Shown here: positions 37,640 through 49,200 of the stretch, piece after piece | Position numbering within the stretch: position 1 is the stretch's first letter | Layout: each line of letters begins with the position of its first letter | NCBI RefSeq assembly: GCF_032854445.1 | Contig: NC_088300.1 | Coordinates: 40,638,458 to 40,702,457 of the forward strand | DNA: 64,000 nucleotides | Source: Liolophura sinensis | Taxonomy: Eukaryota > Mollusca > Polyplacophora > Chitonida > Chitonidae | Direction: 5' to 3' | Notes under the pieces: generated by a model | Seen by the model: only the letters and a program-made list of their open reading frames with translations | The model's database searches: none | What the model was told of the DNA's origin: nothing | Made by a program: the position numbers and the translations under genes

Positions 37640-37762
37640 GAATGTAAAATAAAGTTTGTAATGAATAGAGCGTGAAATGGGGGAAACCTTCCCACTTAAA
37701 CAAATGTAAAATAAAGTTTGTAATGAATAGAGCGTGAAATGGGGGAAACCTTCCACTTAAAC
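37640..37762 (+). repeat. Two-copy tandem duplication, about 64 bp
   Basis: AATGTAAAATAAAGTTTGTA, then ATGAATAGAGCGTGAAATGG, then GGGAAACCTTCC and CACTTAAACAA occur twice in a row. The second copy lacks one C. Confidence 0.93.
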
Positions 37763-37811
37763 AAGCCGGCTGTTTAAGCTGTTAAGCTATCGGTTTGCTT
37801 TAAGAGCGCAA

Positions 37812-37851
37812 CTATATATATATATATACTATATATTATAAATATATATAT

Positions 37852-37897
<46 letters not shown>
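37812..37897. repeat. (TA)n microsatellite
   Basis: About 85 bases of nearly pure TA dinucleotide repeat with a few interruptions (ACTATATATTATAAA). Confidence 0.97.
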
Positions 37898-37899
<2 letters not shown>

Positions 37900-38607
37900 G
37901 CAGGGATGCATTTCAGCAAAGAACAAACGAGTACACCCTAAGATTTTTAAAGGCGGGGATATTCCCTATTAAGTGTGCATACTAATTTCGATATCCATAA
38001 TAAACATTTACCATGCAATGAAGCCACTTCTCCGCGAAGGTAATGTTTTATCGAAAAGGAAACGAACAGTTTTGCTTCAAACAGAAAACCTTTGTTCACA
38101 AAGAAAACTAATCACCCTGTGGAGAAAACATCTTTTCGCGCAAGTAAACATATCCGTGATTTATTTATGTTTTTAGGGGCATAACATTTCATTAAAAAAC
38201 ATTCCACTGCATGCAAGAACATACCGTTAATTACATGTATGTAATCTACACCATTGGCTGATAAATTATCATCTGGACAGTTATATATTAACCTACTTAC
38301 TGATGAAGTACTGTTTGTTAAGGGCCTAAGAACAATAAAAATGATGTTGGATAGCATTGAGCTGTGAATAGTATGGGTATTTTATCTAATTATCTAATTA
38401 ATCTAAATAATTTTTGCAGTTGAATGATCAATTTGTATCATCTTGTTTGTATAGATTAAAACTAAAGTGTCGATTTATTTTCGTTCAGTGCCATTTCAAT
38501 TCTAACCTGTTTCAGTAGCTAGGCCTGTATGTAACGGGTATCTATCGGTCTACATCCACTTTTCGCAGTTCAGTCAATAGAACGCGACAGCAGATCAAAT
38601 AATCGAC

Positions 38608-38640
38608 TTTACGATAATTTCCACTTTTAATTATCGTAAA
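38608..38640. repeat. Perfect 12-bp hairpin upstream of FUOM
   Basis: The arms TTTACGATAATT and AATTATCGTAAA pair perfectly around a nine-base loop. It lies about 320 bases before the FUOM start codon. No terminator-like T run is present, and a regulatory role is unproven. Confidence 0.85.
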
Positions 38641-38959
38641 CTAATAAACGCATCGCGTATTTGGTAGGCTATCTAATGCCTTACTCAAAACCAACAGCAG
38701 TTGGGCTGTATCAGGAGGCCTGCCTCCCTTTAAAAACACATTCTGTGACGAATATTTAGGCCATCCAAACCGCGGAAAACATGTTAATGGACGAGCATAA
38801 ATTACGTCTGAGAACATTGTCTTGTGGGCAGATATAACAAAATAACAGCAGAAAATATCAATTGATAGAACGTCCCAATGACGCAGTGACCTCCCCTTGG
38901 ACATGACTCTTTTGTTTTTTTTTTGCCAATCATCTGTTTCGTGTCATAACACTGTCATA
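38641..38959 (+). promoter_or_regulatory. Presumed FUOM promoter and 5' UTR
   Basis: This is the only sequence between the hairpin and the FUOM start codon. A minus-strand frame of 87 codons covers part of it but has no recognisable domain. No clear TATA box or initiator can be assigned, and transcription could begin further upstream if there is a non-coding first exon. Confidence 0.35.
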
Positions 38960-41900
38960 ATGCCACTCAAACTTGTGCCTCGCATTTTGTCACCGGATTT
39001 GCTCTTTGTCTTGAGCAGTATGGGTCATGGGGACGAAATTGGTATTTATAACGTCTGCAAAGTTATTATTACTAAAAAATTCATAGACAAATACACGTAA
39101 GGTACCGGTTAACGGAAATTGGCGTCCCATCGACCCCAGTGTATCTGTATATGATCTATTTAGCTTATCTCTTCGTTATCCATATGCCTCAGTTAACAGT
39201 AGGTACTGTGTCCGTAAAGGTCAACATGTCGCCCGATTTAGCATGTAATTACATGAATAAGAGATCTATATTAGCGAACGTTCCATGTACTTCAGGTTAC
39301 AACAAACTAATAAATTACTATAGTACCGTTAATTAAGTACCCCCGGTACAGTTTAGTTTCAAATTCATAAACTTGCTATTTGTATTTTTCTTTAGTATTA
39401 GCGGATGCTAACTTCCCAACAAGCTCAGTGTGCACCAATGGCCCAAAGGAGGTTCGAGCAGACGGTAGGTTACTGCGTGTTAGAACAACGCCTACGCGTC
39501 ACACCGAATCAGTGGCTTAATAGTGTGTGCGTGTCGAAATCGCGAGACCTAGGATTGAACCAAATGTTTGGATCATACCAAAGACTTTAAAAATGGCCTT
39601 GTTGCTGCCTTGCATGGCACTTGGAGGTGGGAGCAAGAAAACGGGACTGGTTGACCCTGTGCCTTTATAATGTGATTGGGTTGGGTGTCATGTTTGGTGT
39701 TGGTCCGAGTAGGTATCCAAATATTGCTCGACCAACAGTTAGTGTATTCAGACTACTACAGTGGCAGTAGTCCAAGGGCACTGATGGTAAGCTGAGGAAT
39801 ATTTGGATAGGCCATATACTTTGCTGCTCTTCTTGCAGTCAGAGCAGCCATGCACATGGCATATCCAAATATTCCTCAACCTACAGTCAGCGTCATATGA
39901 AGGAAAAAATGGTTATGTGCAACGTTAAACCCCCAAGCATACATAGATGTACATACATGAGTATGAATACTGTACTATACATGACTGGTTACGGGGCAGT
40001 AGAGAAAGAGTTTCATTGAAAAAAAATTGTTGCTGATCATATATGCATATGTATTATATGTTTCTGTAGTGCAGCTGACCCTACCTTTAAAGAACTAAAA
40101 CATATTTCAGTCAAAAGCAGGGTTCTCAAGCTTTCTAAAAGTATCATACTTTATTATTTTATTGGGATTTCACTGAATAACAATAAGAATGAAATGTCAT
40201 TGCTGCACAAATCACTGGTGTGAACCAAATTTTATCAAATTAAACATGTTGCTATCATATTGCACGGCCTAAGCTGTGACATAGCCTGTACCCATTCACT
40301 CAATGAAGTGACAAATGTTAACACAGAACTACTGCGTAGGACATCATTTTGAGATCGTTTACAACGATGAAGTTACGCATAGCTGAGGGGCCATTGCACA
40401 CAGTGTTGTGGGACTGGTCTGTGTCATTTGCGGATTATCACAGACGTAAAATTTGCAGATTTACAAGCCGTATAATATTCAACGGTGTCACAAATTATAT
40501 ACCATCTTGGCCCAAACCGCATTCATTTCCCCAGTAGACCCTCGGCCTATTCAGACAATGTTTAAATTATACAAATACATTTTTTGTCATTCATTTTACG
40601 GTTTAGTCATCAGTTTTTACATAACAAATATCAGAGACATTGAAAAATTCATTAGGGATGCCAAAGGTTGACGGGAATGAGAAGCTTTCCCTGACGTCTG
40701 CGATAACTAGGTCAGCACTGCACTCATCTTAGAAGCCACCACCACAAATCTGAAGCATAACATTCAGAGACAGTTGCATGCCTAGATCAGCCTTAGTGGT
40801 GCTTAGATTTATTTCCATTTGTTGCAGAATTGAATATGAATCTAGTCGTACAACAATTCTATCGTAATTTTGTAAGTATTTAATCGGGGTCAAAATCACC
40901 GGCACAAGTCCTCCGGAGGATACGATGTGAACCAGGAATACCCTGCGGCCTTGCATCTGCAGGCTACTTAAACTGTAAATGATATAGCAGGCTTACTGTA
41001 TCAACAGGTCAGGTAGTAGAAGAAGTACCCTTCCACTATATCCAATTTCTGGACTCTGAAAGCTATTTATCATTTGAACCTTCATCGCCGAGTCCACAAC
41101 TTTTATCATGCTCAAAAACAAGGGCCACTTTCACAAAACTGCGTAAGTCACATTTTTGGTAACTTTTTTCATAAAAGATGCCTAGGTTATAGTGCCATGA
41201 GGTGATGTCATTTATGAAAAAAATTACGAAAAACTGATTTACAGTGTTTTGTGAAAGTGGCCCAACCTCTAGGTCCAGCTGCAGCCTTAAGACAGGAAGA
41301 TTTTCCGGCACTTTTGGAAGAGCTTTGGTTTTCCTGAAAACCACAGCTCTGCTCAGTATCCTCCACCCGTAAACCTGAGTGCTGCAGAGTAAAATATTCT
41401 AAATTTTGCCTTTTGTAAGCTTTAACTGCAATCATTTAAATAATGGTAGCAATAGATTTTATAAAGCAGTATGAAATGTTTATTACGGTTACCCAAAGTA
41501 CATGCAAATACCAATACTTTAGTGCATTAATATGTAATGATATACACTTTTTTTCTTTATTACTGCACAAATCTGTTTTGAGACACGCTCTTCTGATTTT
41601 GTTCCAGGACACACCATTCCAGACTTGTTGGCAGGAATTTTGCAGTTGCTTCCCTTGGACACTTATGTACCCCAACCTGTGAGCTTTGCTTTATTTCTCT
41701 TCATGAGAACTGAAACCAAGCAGTGCGAAATCTGAAAGAGCATGTGCTACTTCAGTCCCAAGAGAGGCCAGAGGGAAATATTAAACTGATATCAACCATA
41801 TGGAATGTAGCTAGCACCAGGGTTTAAAAAAAATTTATGATGAATAACTCCTATTTAACTCATATAAGTGAAGTGTTCTCAAAAACAAAATCTTAGGCAG

Positions 41901-44761
41901 TTTCGGCAAAATATTTCTTATGTGACGATGAAGCAGGCAGATACGACGACAAGTAAGGCGGTTACGCTGGAATGATGTCCTGCATGTTGGAGGTCATTTG
42001 TGGTTATGTGTTGGTGATGTTGATGTCAAGTGTTCTTGCATGACATCACACCAGGCAAAATTGGAAGTGACAGAGAAATTTTGTTTCCGTGTTACCCCTC
42101 CCAAACTAATGTCCGGCTGTAATGCAATGCATTTGTTTACAATGTAAGAAAGAAAGTCCGTCAGTCTCGATCCTTCTCAGTTAACCTTGCTTTCAAGACG
42201 TACACATCTTGGCACTAATGTAGCTCTTTAATACTCCAGAGATATGGACTGTAAAGGTCACATCATTCATGGCCTTAGCCATGCATCTGTTGTTGGTTTC
42301 TTTGTATTACTACAAAATACTTGCTACAGTATCTCTGAAACACTGCCAATGTGGCACTAAACAACAATCATTCATTCCTTCTTTCATTTTTACTGTGTTA
42401 ATGACCTTGAGAAAGTAAGGCGAGTTTTTAATGACTCGTGTGGATTTTCTGATGTACCCTATTGTTGTACACTCAGGTTGCTCTCATGGACTTAGTGCCT
42501 GGTGATAAGGAAAGAGGCCTGAAGACTCCAGTCTGGGAGAAGTATAAACAACTGGTGAACCAGTCTGAAGGGAAAGATGTGAGTAGTTTTATTTTCTGAA
42601 AGCTTGGAGAAAACAGTTTACCAGTATATTACCTGTAGCATATTGTAGAATACCTGTAGAACCCAGGGAAGTACATTCTGATTGTTTTCTCTGTAGCAGC
42701 TCCAGTCTGCTTGATATTGGTGACTACTGAGCATTGGAAACACCATCCAGAAGATGTCAACTGCTTAGTGCAAGTTTCTGTCGTGGATTAATGATTCCAG
42801 TTAAAGTACTGTCACTACTGACAAATGGGCCAGTGGTGTAGCTAGATGAAATCACCAATAAAAGAAAAGACAACAAATGTCATTATACCTCAGAGGGTTA
42901 TACTCTGTTTCCATTGGTCGAGAGACAGTGACATGATATTCTGCAAAACATGATGTGCAACGATCACCCGCCCAATGAATGCAACGTCGCGCTCCACTAA
43001 GTATTTTCCCGTGTTCACGAGGCATTATCCAACGATCTCGTGCTAATATCCAACGATCATGTGCGTTTATTCCACAGAAGTGATCTCCCTCTTAGAGCTC
43101 TCTGGCATCTGCTTGTTTGTAAAGTAAACAACCGGATGGTGGTTATAGCTAGATTATTGACGTACAAATTCGGCGATTTAAAGTACAATTCGAAAAGTTC
43201 TGGTTTTTCAGTATAATAAAACATATGGTGCATGCTGTGGGGTGAGACATCAGGAATTGTCAGCTCTCAACCAGTGATATTCAAATATCACTTCTTTTAA
43301 GCTGAAAATATCTGTGAAGTACAGAAGTGATATTGAAATATCTCTTGTGTCGAGCTGACAATTCCTGGTGTCCCACCCCACAGCATGAACTATCTGTATA
43401 ATATGACCTGGAGCTATTTAGGAAGAGGGTTGGAAACCAACCTAAATGGCCACAGATTTTTTTTTCTGATGGGCTTGGTAATTCCATAAATCAACTTAAT
43501 TTAGTAATTCTTACGAGTCCATGGGTTGCGCTGTGTTAGATTATCTGCAAACACTGCAGCACATCACTGGTACCCCGTAATGATGTAGGCTTAGACACAG
43601 TTTCGGTGATGTAAACGGAAGCAATCATGCCCTCATGTAGTAACAGATTGGCCAAAATGTGCGAAATTTCGCTTGCTTTGATCTGTGATATCTAAGTCGA
43701 GCATCACCACAAAAATAAAAAGTTAGGCTCATGGGATGCTTTATTGGCGCATATGTACATTTGGTCTGGTGTAATACTGAATATCGCAGTACACATACAT
43801 GTACTTGTATTGGACATCTCAGTTAAAGATAAGACAGTGAGTGGCTCAGTGGTGTAATGTATCACTCTTGCTGCAGTCAACAGGTTCTTGAGCAACAAGA
43901 TCCCGTGTTGAAATCCATCTCATGGTGTTTCGTTGCAGCTTTATCTCAGAAGATTAATGTGGTATGGTTTGTTTCGTCTTTCCATGAACTTGACTGTGAT
44001 ATTATACATGTGAAATATTCTTGAGTATTGTGTAAGTTAAAGTCAAATCAGATGAAGAGTATGTAAATAATGTCTGTATGCATTGCAGATTTCAATTGAA
44101 CTCGTGGAGAGATTTGCATTTTATGAAAGGGCCAAAAAAGCATATGCTGTCGTGCACACTGGGTAAGACAAACAACTTTCAGTTTTGGGGAAAATAGAAA
44201 GGAATATTTTGCAACAAAATAAGTTTCTTATCAATACCAGAACTCCAAAGATTGATTTGAGATTTGTGTGCGAGGTTTCTGTCAAAGTTTCATTTAAAGA
44301 GTGAAAACAAATTTTTTACTGAGTCTTATTGGTCTAAGAATTTTAATATAAATAGAAAAATCTGGCTTGCCTTAGAAATGTTGTTACAAGTTCAAACCCA
44401 GATGTTGTATAATCCTCAGCATGAATCATGAAACTGATGTTGTAAGCCAGATAAGCTGGTCCAGTCCCATGGTTGGTCCAGTGTAAGCTTTTGGTATACT
44501 TACTGTGAGGTGTCATGTTTGGTGTCTTACCACTGGCCTCACAGTGAGGCAGCACACTTTATATATGTTGGCACTGAAACTGGTCTGCTGCACTGGGACA
44601 CCAGACTGAGAGGGATAGAACATACATAACATTGAAAGCAGTGGTATTAAATTCCAGTCAAAACAATACCAGCACTCTTTTAAGTAAGAACATTTTCTCA
44701 TCTTTCCAGGGAGACTGCGTTGTATGGCAACATCATTTTGAAGAAGGGGGTTATTCCATGA
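38960..44761 (+). CDS. FUOM: Fucose mutarotase
   Basis: Six coding exons: 38960-39041, 39396-39464, 41608-41678, 42477-42578, 44089-44162, 44710-44761. All introns are GT-AG and every join is in frame, giving 149 residues against about 154 in mammals. The enzyme interconverts alpha- and beta-L-fucose in the cytosol, feeding the fucose salvage route to GDP-fucose; it belongs to the RbsD/FucU family. Family hallmarks are the N-terminal LSPDLLFVLSSMGHGDEI (His23 of MGHGD is the expected active-site His), VLADANFPTSS across the exon 1-2 junction, GILQLLPLDTYV (exon 3), MDLVPGDKERGL (exon 4), ERFAFYERAKKAYAVVHTGE (exons 5-6) and the C-terminal ALYGNIILKKG. The start ATG is the only one that gives the usual N-terminus. 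A polyadenylation signal AATAAA follows at 45007. Introns 2 and 4 are loaded with repeats. Confidence 0.97.
39495..39910 (+). mobile_element. SINE-C copy in FUOM intron 2
   Basis: ACCTAGGATTGAACCAAATG resembles a tRNA B box with its flank, followed by ATACCAAAGACTT, CATGGCACTTGG and GGGACTGGTTGACC, then GGGTTGGGTGTCATG. The block order matches 58985-59200. It ends near GTGCAACGTTAAACCCCCAA. The right half carries extra inverted sequence (see the findings). Confidence 0.6.
40730..40947 (-). mobile_element. Dispersed repeat, copy 1 (other copies at 49275 and 50826)
   Basis: On the minus strand it contains TTTTGACCCCGATTAAATAC, ATGGAAATAAATCTAAGCAC and AAGGCTGATCTAGGCATGC. The same order appears on the plus strand at 49275-49490. 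The ends and the class of element are not evident. Confidence 0.75.
41122..41263. mobile_element. MITE-like foldback element, 142 bp, in FUOM intron 2
   Basis: The terminal inverted repeats are GGGCCACTTTCACAAAAC and its complement GTTTTGTGAAAGTGGCCC. Inverted similarity continues inward (GTAAGTCA, TTTTTCATAAA) so that almost the whole element folds on itself. No coding capacity. The target-site duplication is unclear. Confidence 0.85.
43221..43393. repeat. Long imperfect inverted repeat in FUOM intron 4
   Basis: The left arm (CATGCTGTGGGGTGAGACAT, CAGGAATTGTCAGCTC, TATCACTTC) is mirrored by the right arm (GAAGTGATAT, GAGCTGACAATTCCTG, GTCCCACCCCACAGCATG). Each arm is about 70 bases and the spacer about 28 bases. 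In the transcript it would form a long hairpin. It may be the end of a larger foldback element starting near 42890. Confidence 0.88.
43838..44056 (+). mobile_element. tRNA-derived SINE in FUOM intron 4
   Basis: A tRNA-like head (GTGGCTCAGTGGTGTAATGT as A box; GTGTTGAAATCC as B box) is followed by a body. The tail contains GTGAAATATTCTTGAGTATT, matching the 3' part of SINE-A. The middle differs, so this looks like a separate SINE family sharing the SINE-A tail. Confidence 0.68.
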
Positions 44762-45006
44762 GAGCTGCAGAACTCCATCAATAGAACAAAGGAGATTATT
44801 CCATGAGATAACCCATGTGCAGAATTCCAAAGCATTCCAAATAAGGGAGTTAATCCATGAGATCACTCAAGATTGCAAACACATAAATATTTGTTTTGTA
44901 GGATTTACAATCATTTTTGAACTCCTATATATTTACATAATTTTCAGAAAGGGCTACTTTTCATCTGTTTCAGATATTGGGGTTATCCACAAGTACATTC
45001 AGAATT

Positions 45007-45012
45007 AATAAA
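45007..45012 (+). terminator. Polyadenylation signal AATAAA for FUOM
   Basis: A canonical hexamer 246 bases after the FUOM stop codon, the first good candidate downstream. Confidence 0.5.
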
Positions 45013-45283
45013 TTAATATACTAATACAAGAGGCATTACTAAAGTTTTTCACATTTATGTTCTTTAAGAAAGATTAAAAAATATATATTTTGATTCAGAT
45101 CCTTTCATGAGCTTACAAAGAGGCTATATATATGCATTTCGCAAAATGCAAAGAAATACTGCAAAACATCATATTTTCTCAGCAATCTACACAGAAGCAC
45201 GAACCCTCCGAGACTAGAAGGCTCATGTTCAACATTTCATAGTTTTTCTGCCTGCTCATGGCAAATGTCTGGGAAGCCATGGT

Positions 45284-45545
45284 ATTTAGTCTGGTGTTGT
45301 TACTAGACTGAGAGTCCTGACTTGTGTGCTGCTGGGTTGGGTGTCCTGATTGGTGTCACTGGATTGAGTGTCCTATGTGGTAACACTTGTGTGCTGCTGG
45401 GTTGGGTGTCCTGATTGGTAACACTTTTGTGCTGCTTGATTGGGTCTCATGTCTGGTGTCACTGAATTTAGTCTCCTGTTCGGGAACACTAGTGTTGCCA
45501 GGTGGCTTGTTTGGTGTCTTTGACATAGTTCTATAGTGAGGCAGC
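45284..45545 (+). repeat. Degenerate tandem repeat between FUOM and STX18
   Basis: The segment GGGTTGGGTGTCCTGATTGG, with variants such as TGAGTGTCCTATGTGGT, recurs roughly every 40-60 bases, linked by ACACTTGTGTGCTGCT. The same words occur in SINE-C, so this may be an expanded SINE piece. Confidence 0.6.
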
Positions 45546-45856
45546 TACAAACACACAGACGAAGATCTCAGATTCTTCGTCAGTGAATTCCTAACATTAT
45601 CAAAAAAAATTTTGGGTACACTAATAAAGTCTGTCTCGCATGACAACCTTTAAGCTAGTTTTTCACATCTATTGTGTAATCAGGCTCTGCCAAAAATACA
45701 TCAACAACACACACATCATTACAATCATCACAAACTATACCATTCTCTGCCAATACTTTATTATACACATGTTCAGGTATGGGGTAATAGAGTAAGAGAC
45801 TGTTAGAAGTAGATGAAATAATGTGCCTATAGGCAATGTTATACTATGGAAGCTGT

Positions 45857-45915
45857 GGTTTATTTACTTATTTCATCGGTGTTTTATGCTATATCCAAGA
45901 ATATTTCACCTGGAT
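45857..45915 (-). mobile_element. SINE-A tail fragment
   Basis: The plus strand reads TTTACTTATTTCATCGGTGT then CCAAGAATATTTCACC, a reverse SINE-A tail. It lies near the likely 3' end of STX18. Confidence 0.75.
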
Positions 45916-46231
45916 ATTGGATGTGAGGACTAAACCAAACATAAACTATAGGTATATGTTTGTACTATATACACCTATGTGTTTAATTGCATTGATAAAC
46001 AGAAAGACATGACATAGTAGGCAATGGCTTAATATTCTTGTGGATGTTCTCAAGGTTTCAAAATCTATTTAGAAGCTACAAAATCAACTAGCACATACAA
46101 AGCAGTGTTCTATTTCATTCAATGCTTCAAGTTTACAAGTACTAGTATATCTTAAACACATTCCTCATAAATATTATTTGAACTTGACATATATACTACA
46201 TATAAATATGTACACATTTTTGAAGATCTGA

Positions 46232-49200
46232 CTATGCATTGTACCAGTCCAGAAACAATAATGACAGTGAACAAACGACCAGAAAAAACAGAATCCAAAC
46301 TCTAAATCCTGCATTCTTCTTCAAGGCCTGAAAAAACATTGATGAAATGAAGATGTGTTAATTTCCTTACCATTTCTCTTATCACTGAATACTTCCATTA
46401 TCACTAATTTTTTTAATGTTTTTAACTTATACTACATCATACTTTGATTGCATTATTCTTCCAACACAGATAAAATCATATTTTGTGTAGCTGTTAATTG
46501 GACATGCAGTCATATCAACTTAAATTGTTAAGCTGATAGGGTCCTCTGTGGTAGAGGGGGTTAGCACCCCAGTGCAGTGCAATGACCCAGGAGACTCACC
46601 ATGCAGTCGCTGTGAGTTCAAATCAAGGTTATGCTGGCGTTCTCTCTGGCTGTATGTGGGAAGGTTCTGCCAGCGACCTGCGGATGGTCGTAGATTTCCT
46701 CTGGGCTTTGCTTGGTTTCTTCCCACCATAATGCTGGCCGTCATCGTATAAGTGAAATATTCTTGAGTACGGCGTAAAACACCAATGAAATAAATAATTA
46801 AAAGTTAAGGGGATGAAATTACATTCAATGTAGTCCTTTTCTATAAGACAATGTTTATAGGAAATAGGATATTAGAAAAAGTCTTTTCTGAGTAGAAGTA
46901 GAGTAATCTGAAACAATTTTCAACTTCAAATCATGCAATATTAAATAATCTTCATTACGATGCCATCTTCTTGCTATGAGAGCAGTAGCACACAAAAGTA
47001 AAAGCAGTTTCGATTTATCCAAAACATTTTTTGTGGGATAAAGTTGCATGGTAACTAAAAGGGCTTACATAATAAAACAATTCAATCTGTAAGTCTGTGA
47101 CTAAGATTGGCAACATAAAATGTGGCTGCATTAACCCACTAGTAAATCACTCCATCCTTTCGTTAGAGGAGTTGTTGGCTCCACTTTTCTACCTGAGAGG
47201 AAAAGTCCACCTGAGCTTCACGAACAACTGTGGTAGCATTAACCAATATCTTGGACTTACCTCACGAATCTGCTCGTTGCCCTCAGTAATATTCTCTGTG
47301 GTGCCAACAACAGTATCTGCTATTCGGTCCACGTCTTTCTCCTGTAAATAACCGGTAACTTAATCGCAGACAAGATATTCTTGGTTTAATATGTATGGAT
47401 TACCTCCCTTTAGTCCACTATACCTGTTCGTTTGATTACCGACAAATTTTGTTGTTAAATACTTGGACTATTACACAGCACACTGCTGTACCCTGTACCC
47501 ATGGATTAAACTCCACATACAAGACATATTTATACACAGAAAGTTGCCCTTCTACAGTCATTTACATGAGGAAGAGAACACTTCAGCACATGAAGATGGA
47601 CAATTATGTGAAAACCCAGTCTATCCAATTTTATCTTTCATGCAGTATGTAACACAACAATCTTACCTGTTCAAGCACTTTCTCTGACAGAATCTCCTGT
47701 AGCCTTGAGATCTCCACTACTTTCCCTTCAATTTGCCTAACAACACAAGATCACAAGTATTATATGCAGTACTTCTTGAAATTGGGCACCAGCCTCAATA
47801 GCAAAGATTGTACAACGTCCGCATCAGGAGCGGTAGATCCAGGGTCAATCCTGGTTCGATTCACACCTAAGGCTTTAAAAGAGGAAGTTGTAACTACTTC
47901 GGTTACCTTTCAGCATGAAGGGGATAGTGCAACGACTGGTTGACAATATGTATCGATATAATGGCTCGGGCGGGGAGGCTTACTTGGCTTCAGTAAGGCT
48001 TCTCAGTGAAGCAGCACTAGAAAAAAGAGCAGTGGAAATCCGCCCTTCAACAAGGGGGCACATTACATGCACTATAAGGACTCCTTTGTCGTCATAAAAT
48101 TGTTAAATACTACATTAACCCCAAGCACTCACTCATTCGAAATTGGGAACACTGAAGGGGAAATAACTACGCCTGTCACCATTTTGGACACCACTGTCCC
48201 GGGTCCAGTTCCACAAAGTTAGCTCACACTAATTTAATTGTAACTGTTAAACACAGGTGTTGTTGTGATACAGGTAGTTACAAGCAAGTTTGCTTAATAT
48301 GAGCTTAGTTGGCTTTTCCACTTCAGATGTTAAAATGCTGATTCAGCATCGTTTACCTTAAACCAGGTATCATACAGGCTTGTTGTAACTCTTCATATAA
48401 AGATAACATTGTGTTTCACATAACAGAATAGGAACTTTGCATTGCTTTATAGCGATGCAAAATTATTTTCGATGAAGTCACCGAAAGAAGATCTTTTAAG
48501 CAAACATCAAACATGTTTTTCTACGTGTGGTTTTACCGAATATCATACCTGACTTCATTCATCATGCTGTTCAGCTCTTCGTATATGGCTTTATTTTCCT
48601 GCTCAAACTGTAAACAGATTCATTCTTTATTTAGCCATAAAGCACAATGACATAAGACAATTATTTATTCACCTGCTAGGTATGGAACTCTGTACTGTGG
48701 ACAGATGTTTGATAGTTGCCAGTAGACAAGAGAAGTAACACTTTACAAACAACTGACATCAACTAACCCACTTTACTGAGAGATAGTCATCCACTCCAAA
48801 ATAGCCTATACCATGACAATTCTAACAAGACTATAATAAATACCTGTAGGCTAACATATAAACTCAGAAGACCCAATCTTAAAGTGGAGAACATCTGACT
48901 AATGTTTATGTCCACTGAAAGACTACCATTCAACATATCTTAAACCTGCATGAAATATTTTTTTAGACTTTTTTCAACCCAGTCAAGGTTTAGTGAAACC
49001 TCGTCTTGACCTATCTTCAGAGGTGACATTTACTCTAGCTCTCTAACGTCGAAGGTTTTTCCATATAATAGTGTAAGCAGTAGCCTATGACAGATAAAAG
49101 TTGTGGACTTCGGTGAAGAAGGCCCAAGTGATATACATAGTTTTCTCGGAAATAGAACATACTGGAAGAATACTTCCTTCACTGTTTGTACTGTTGATAC

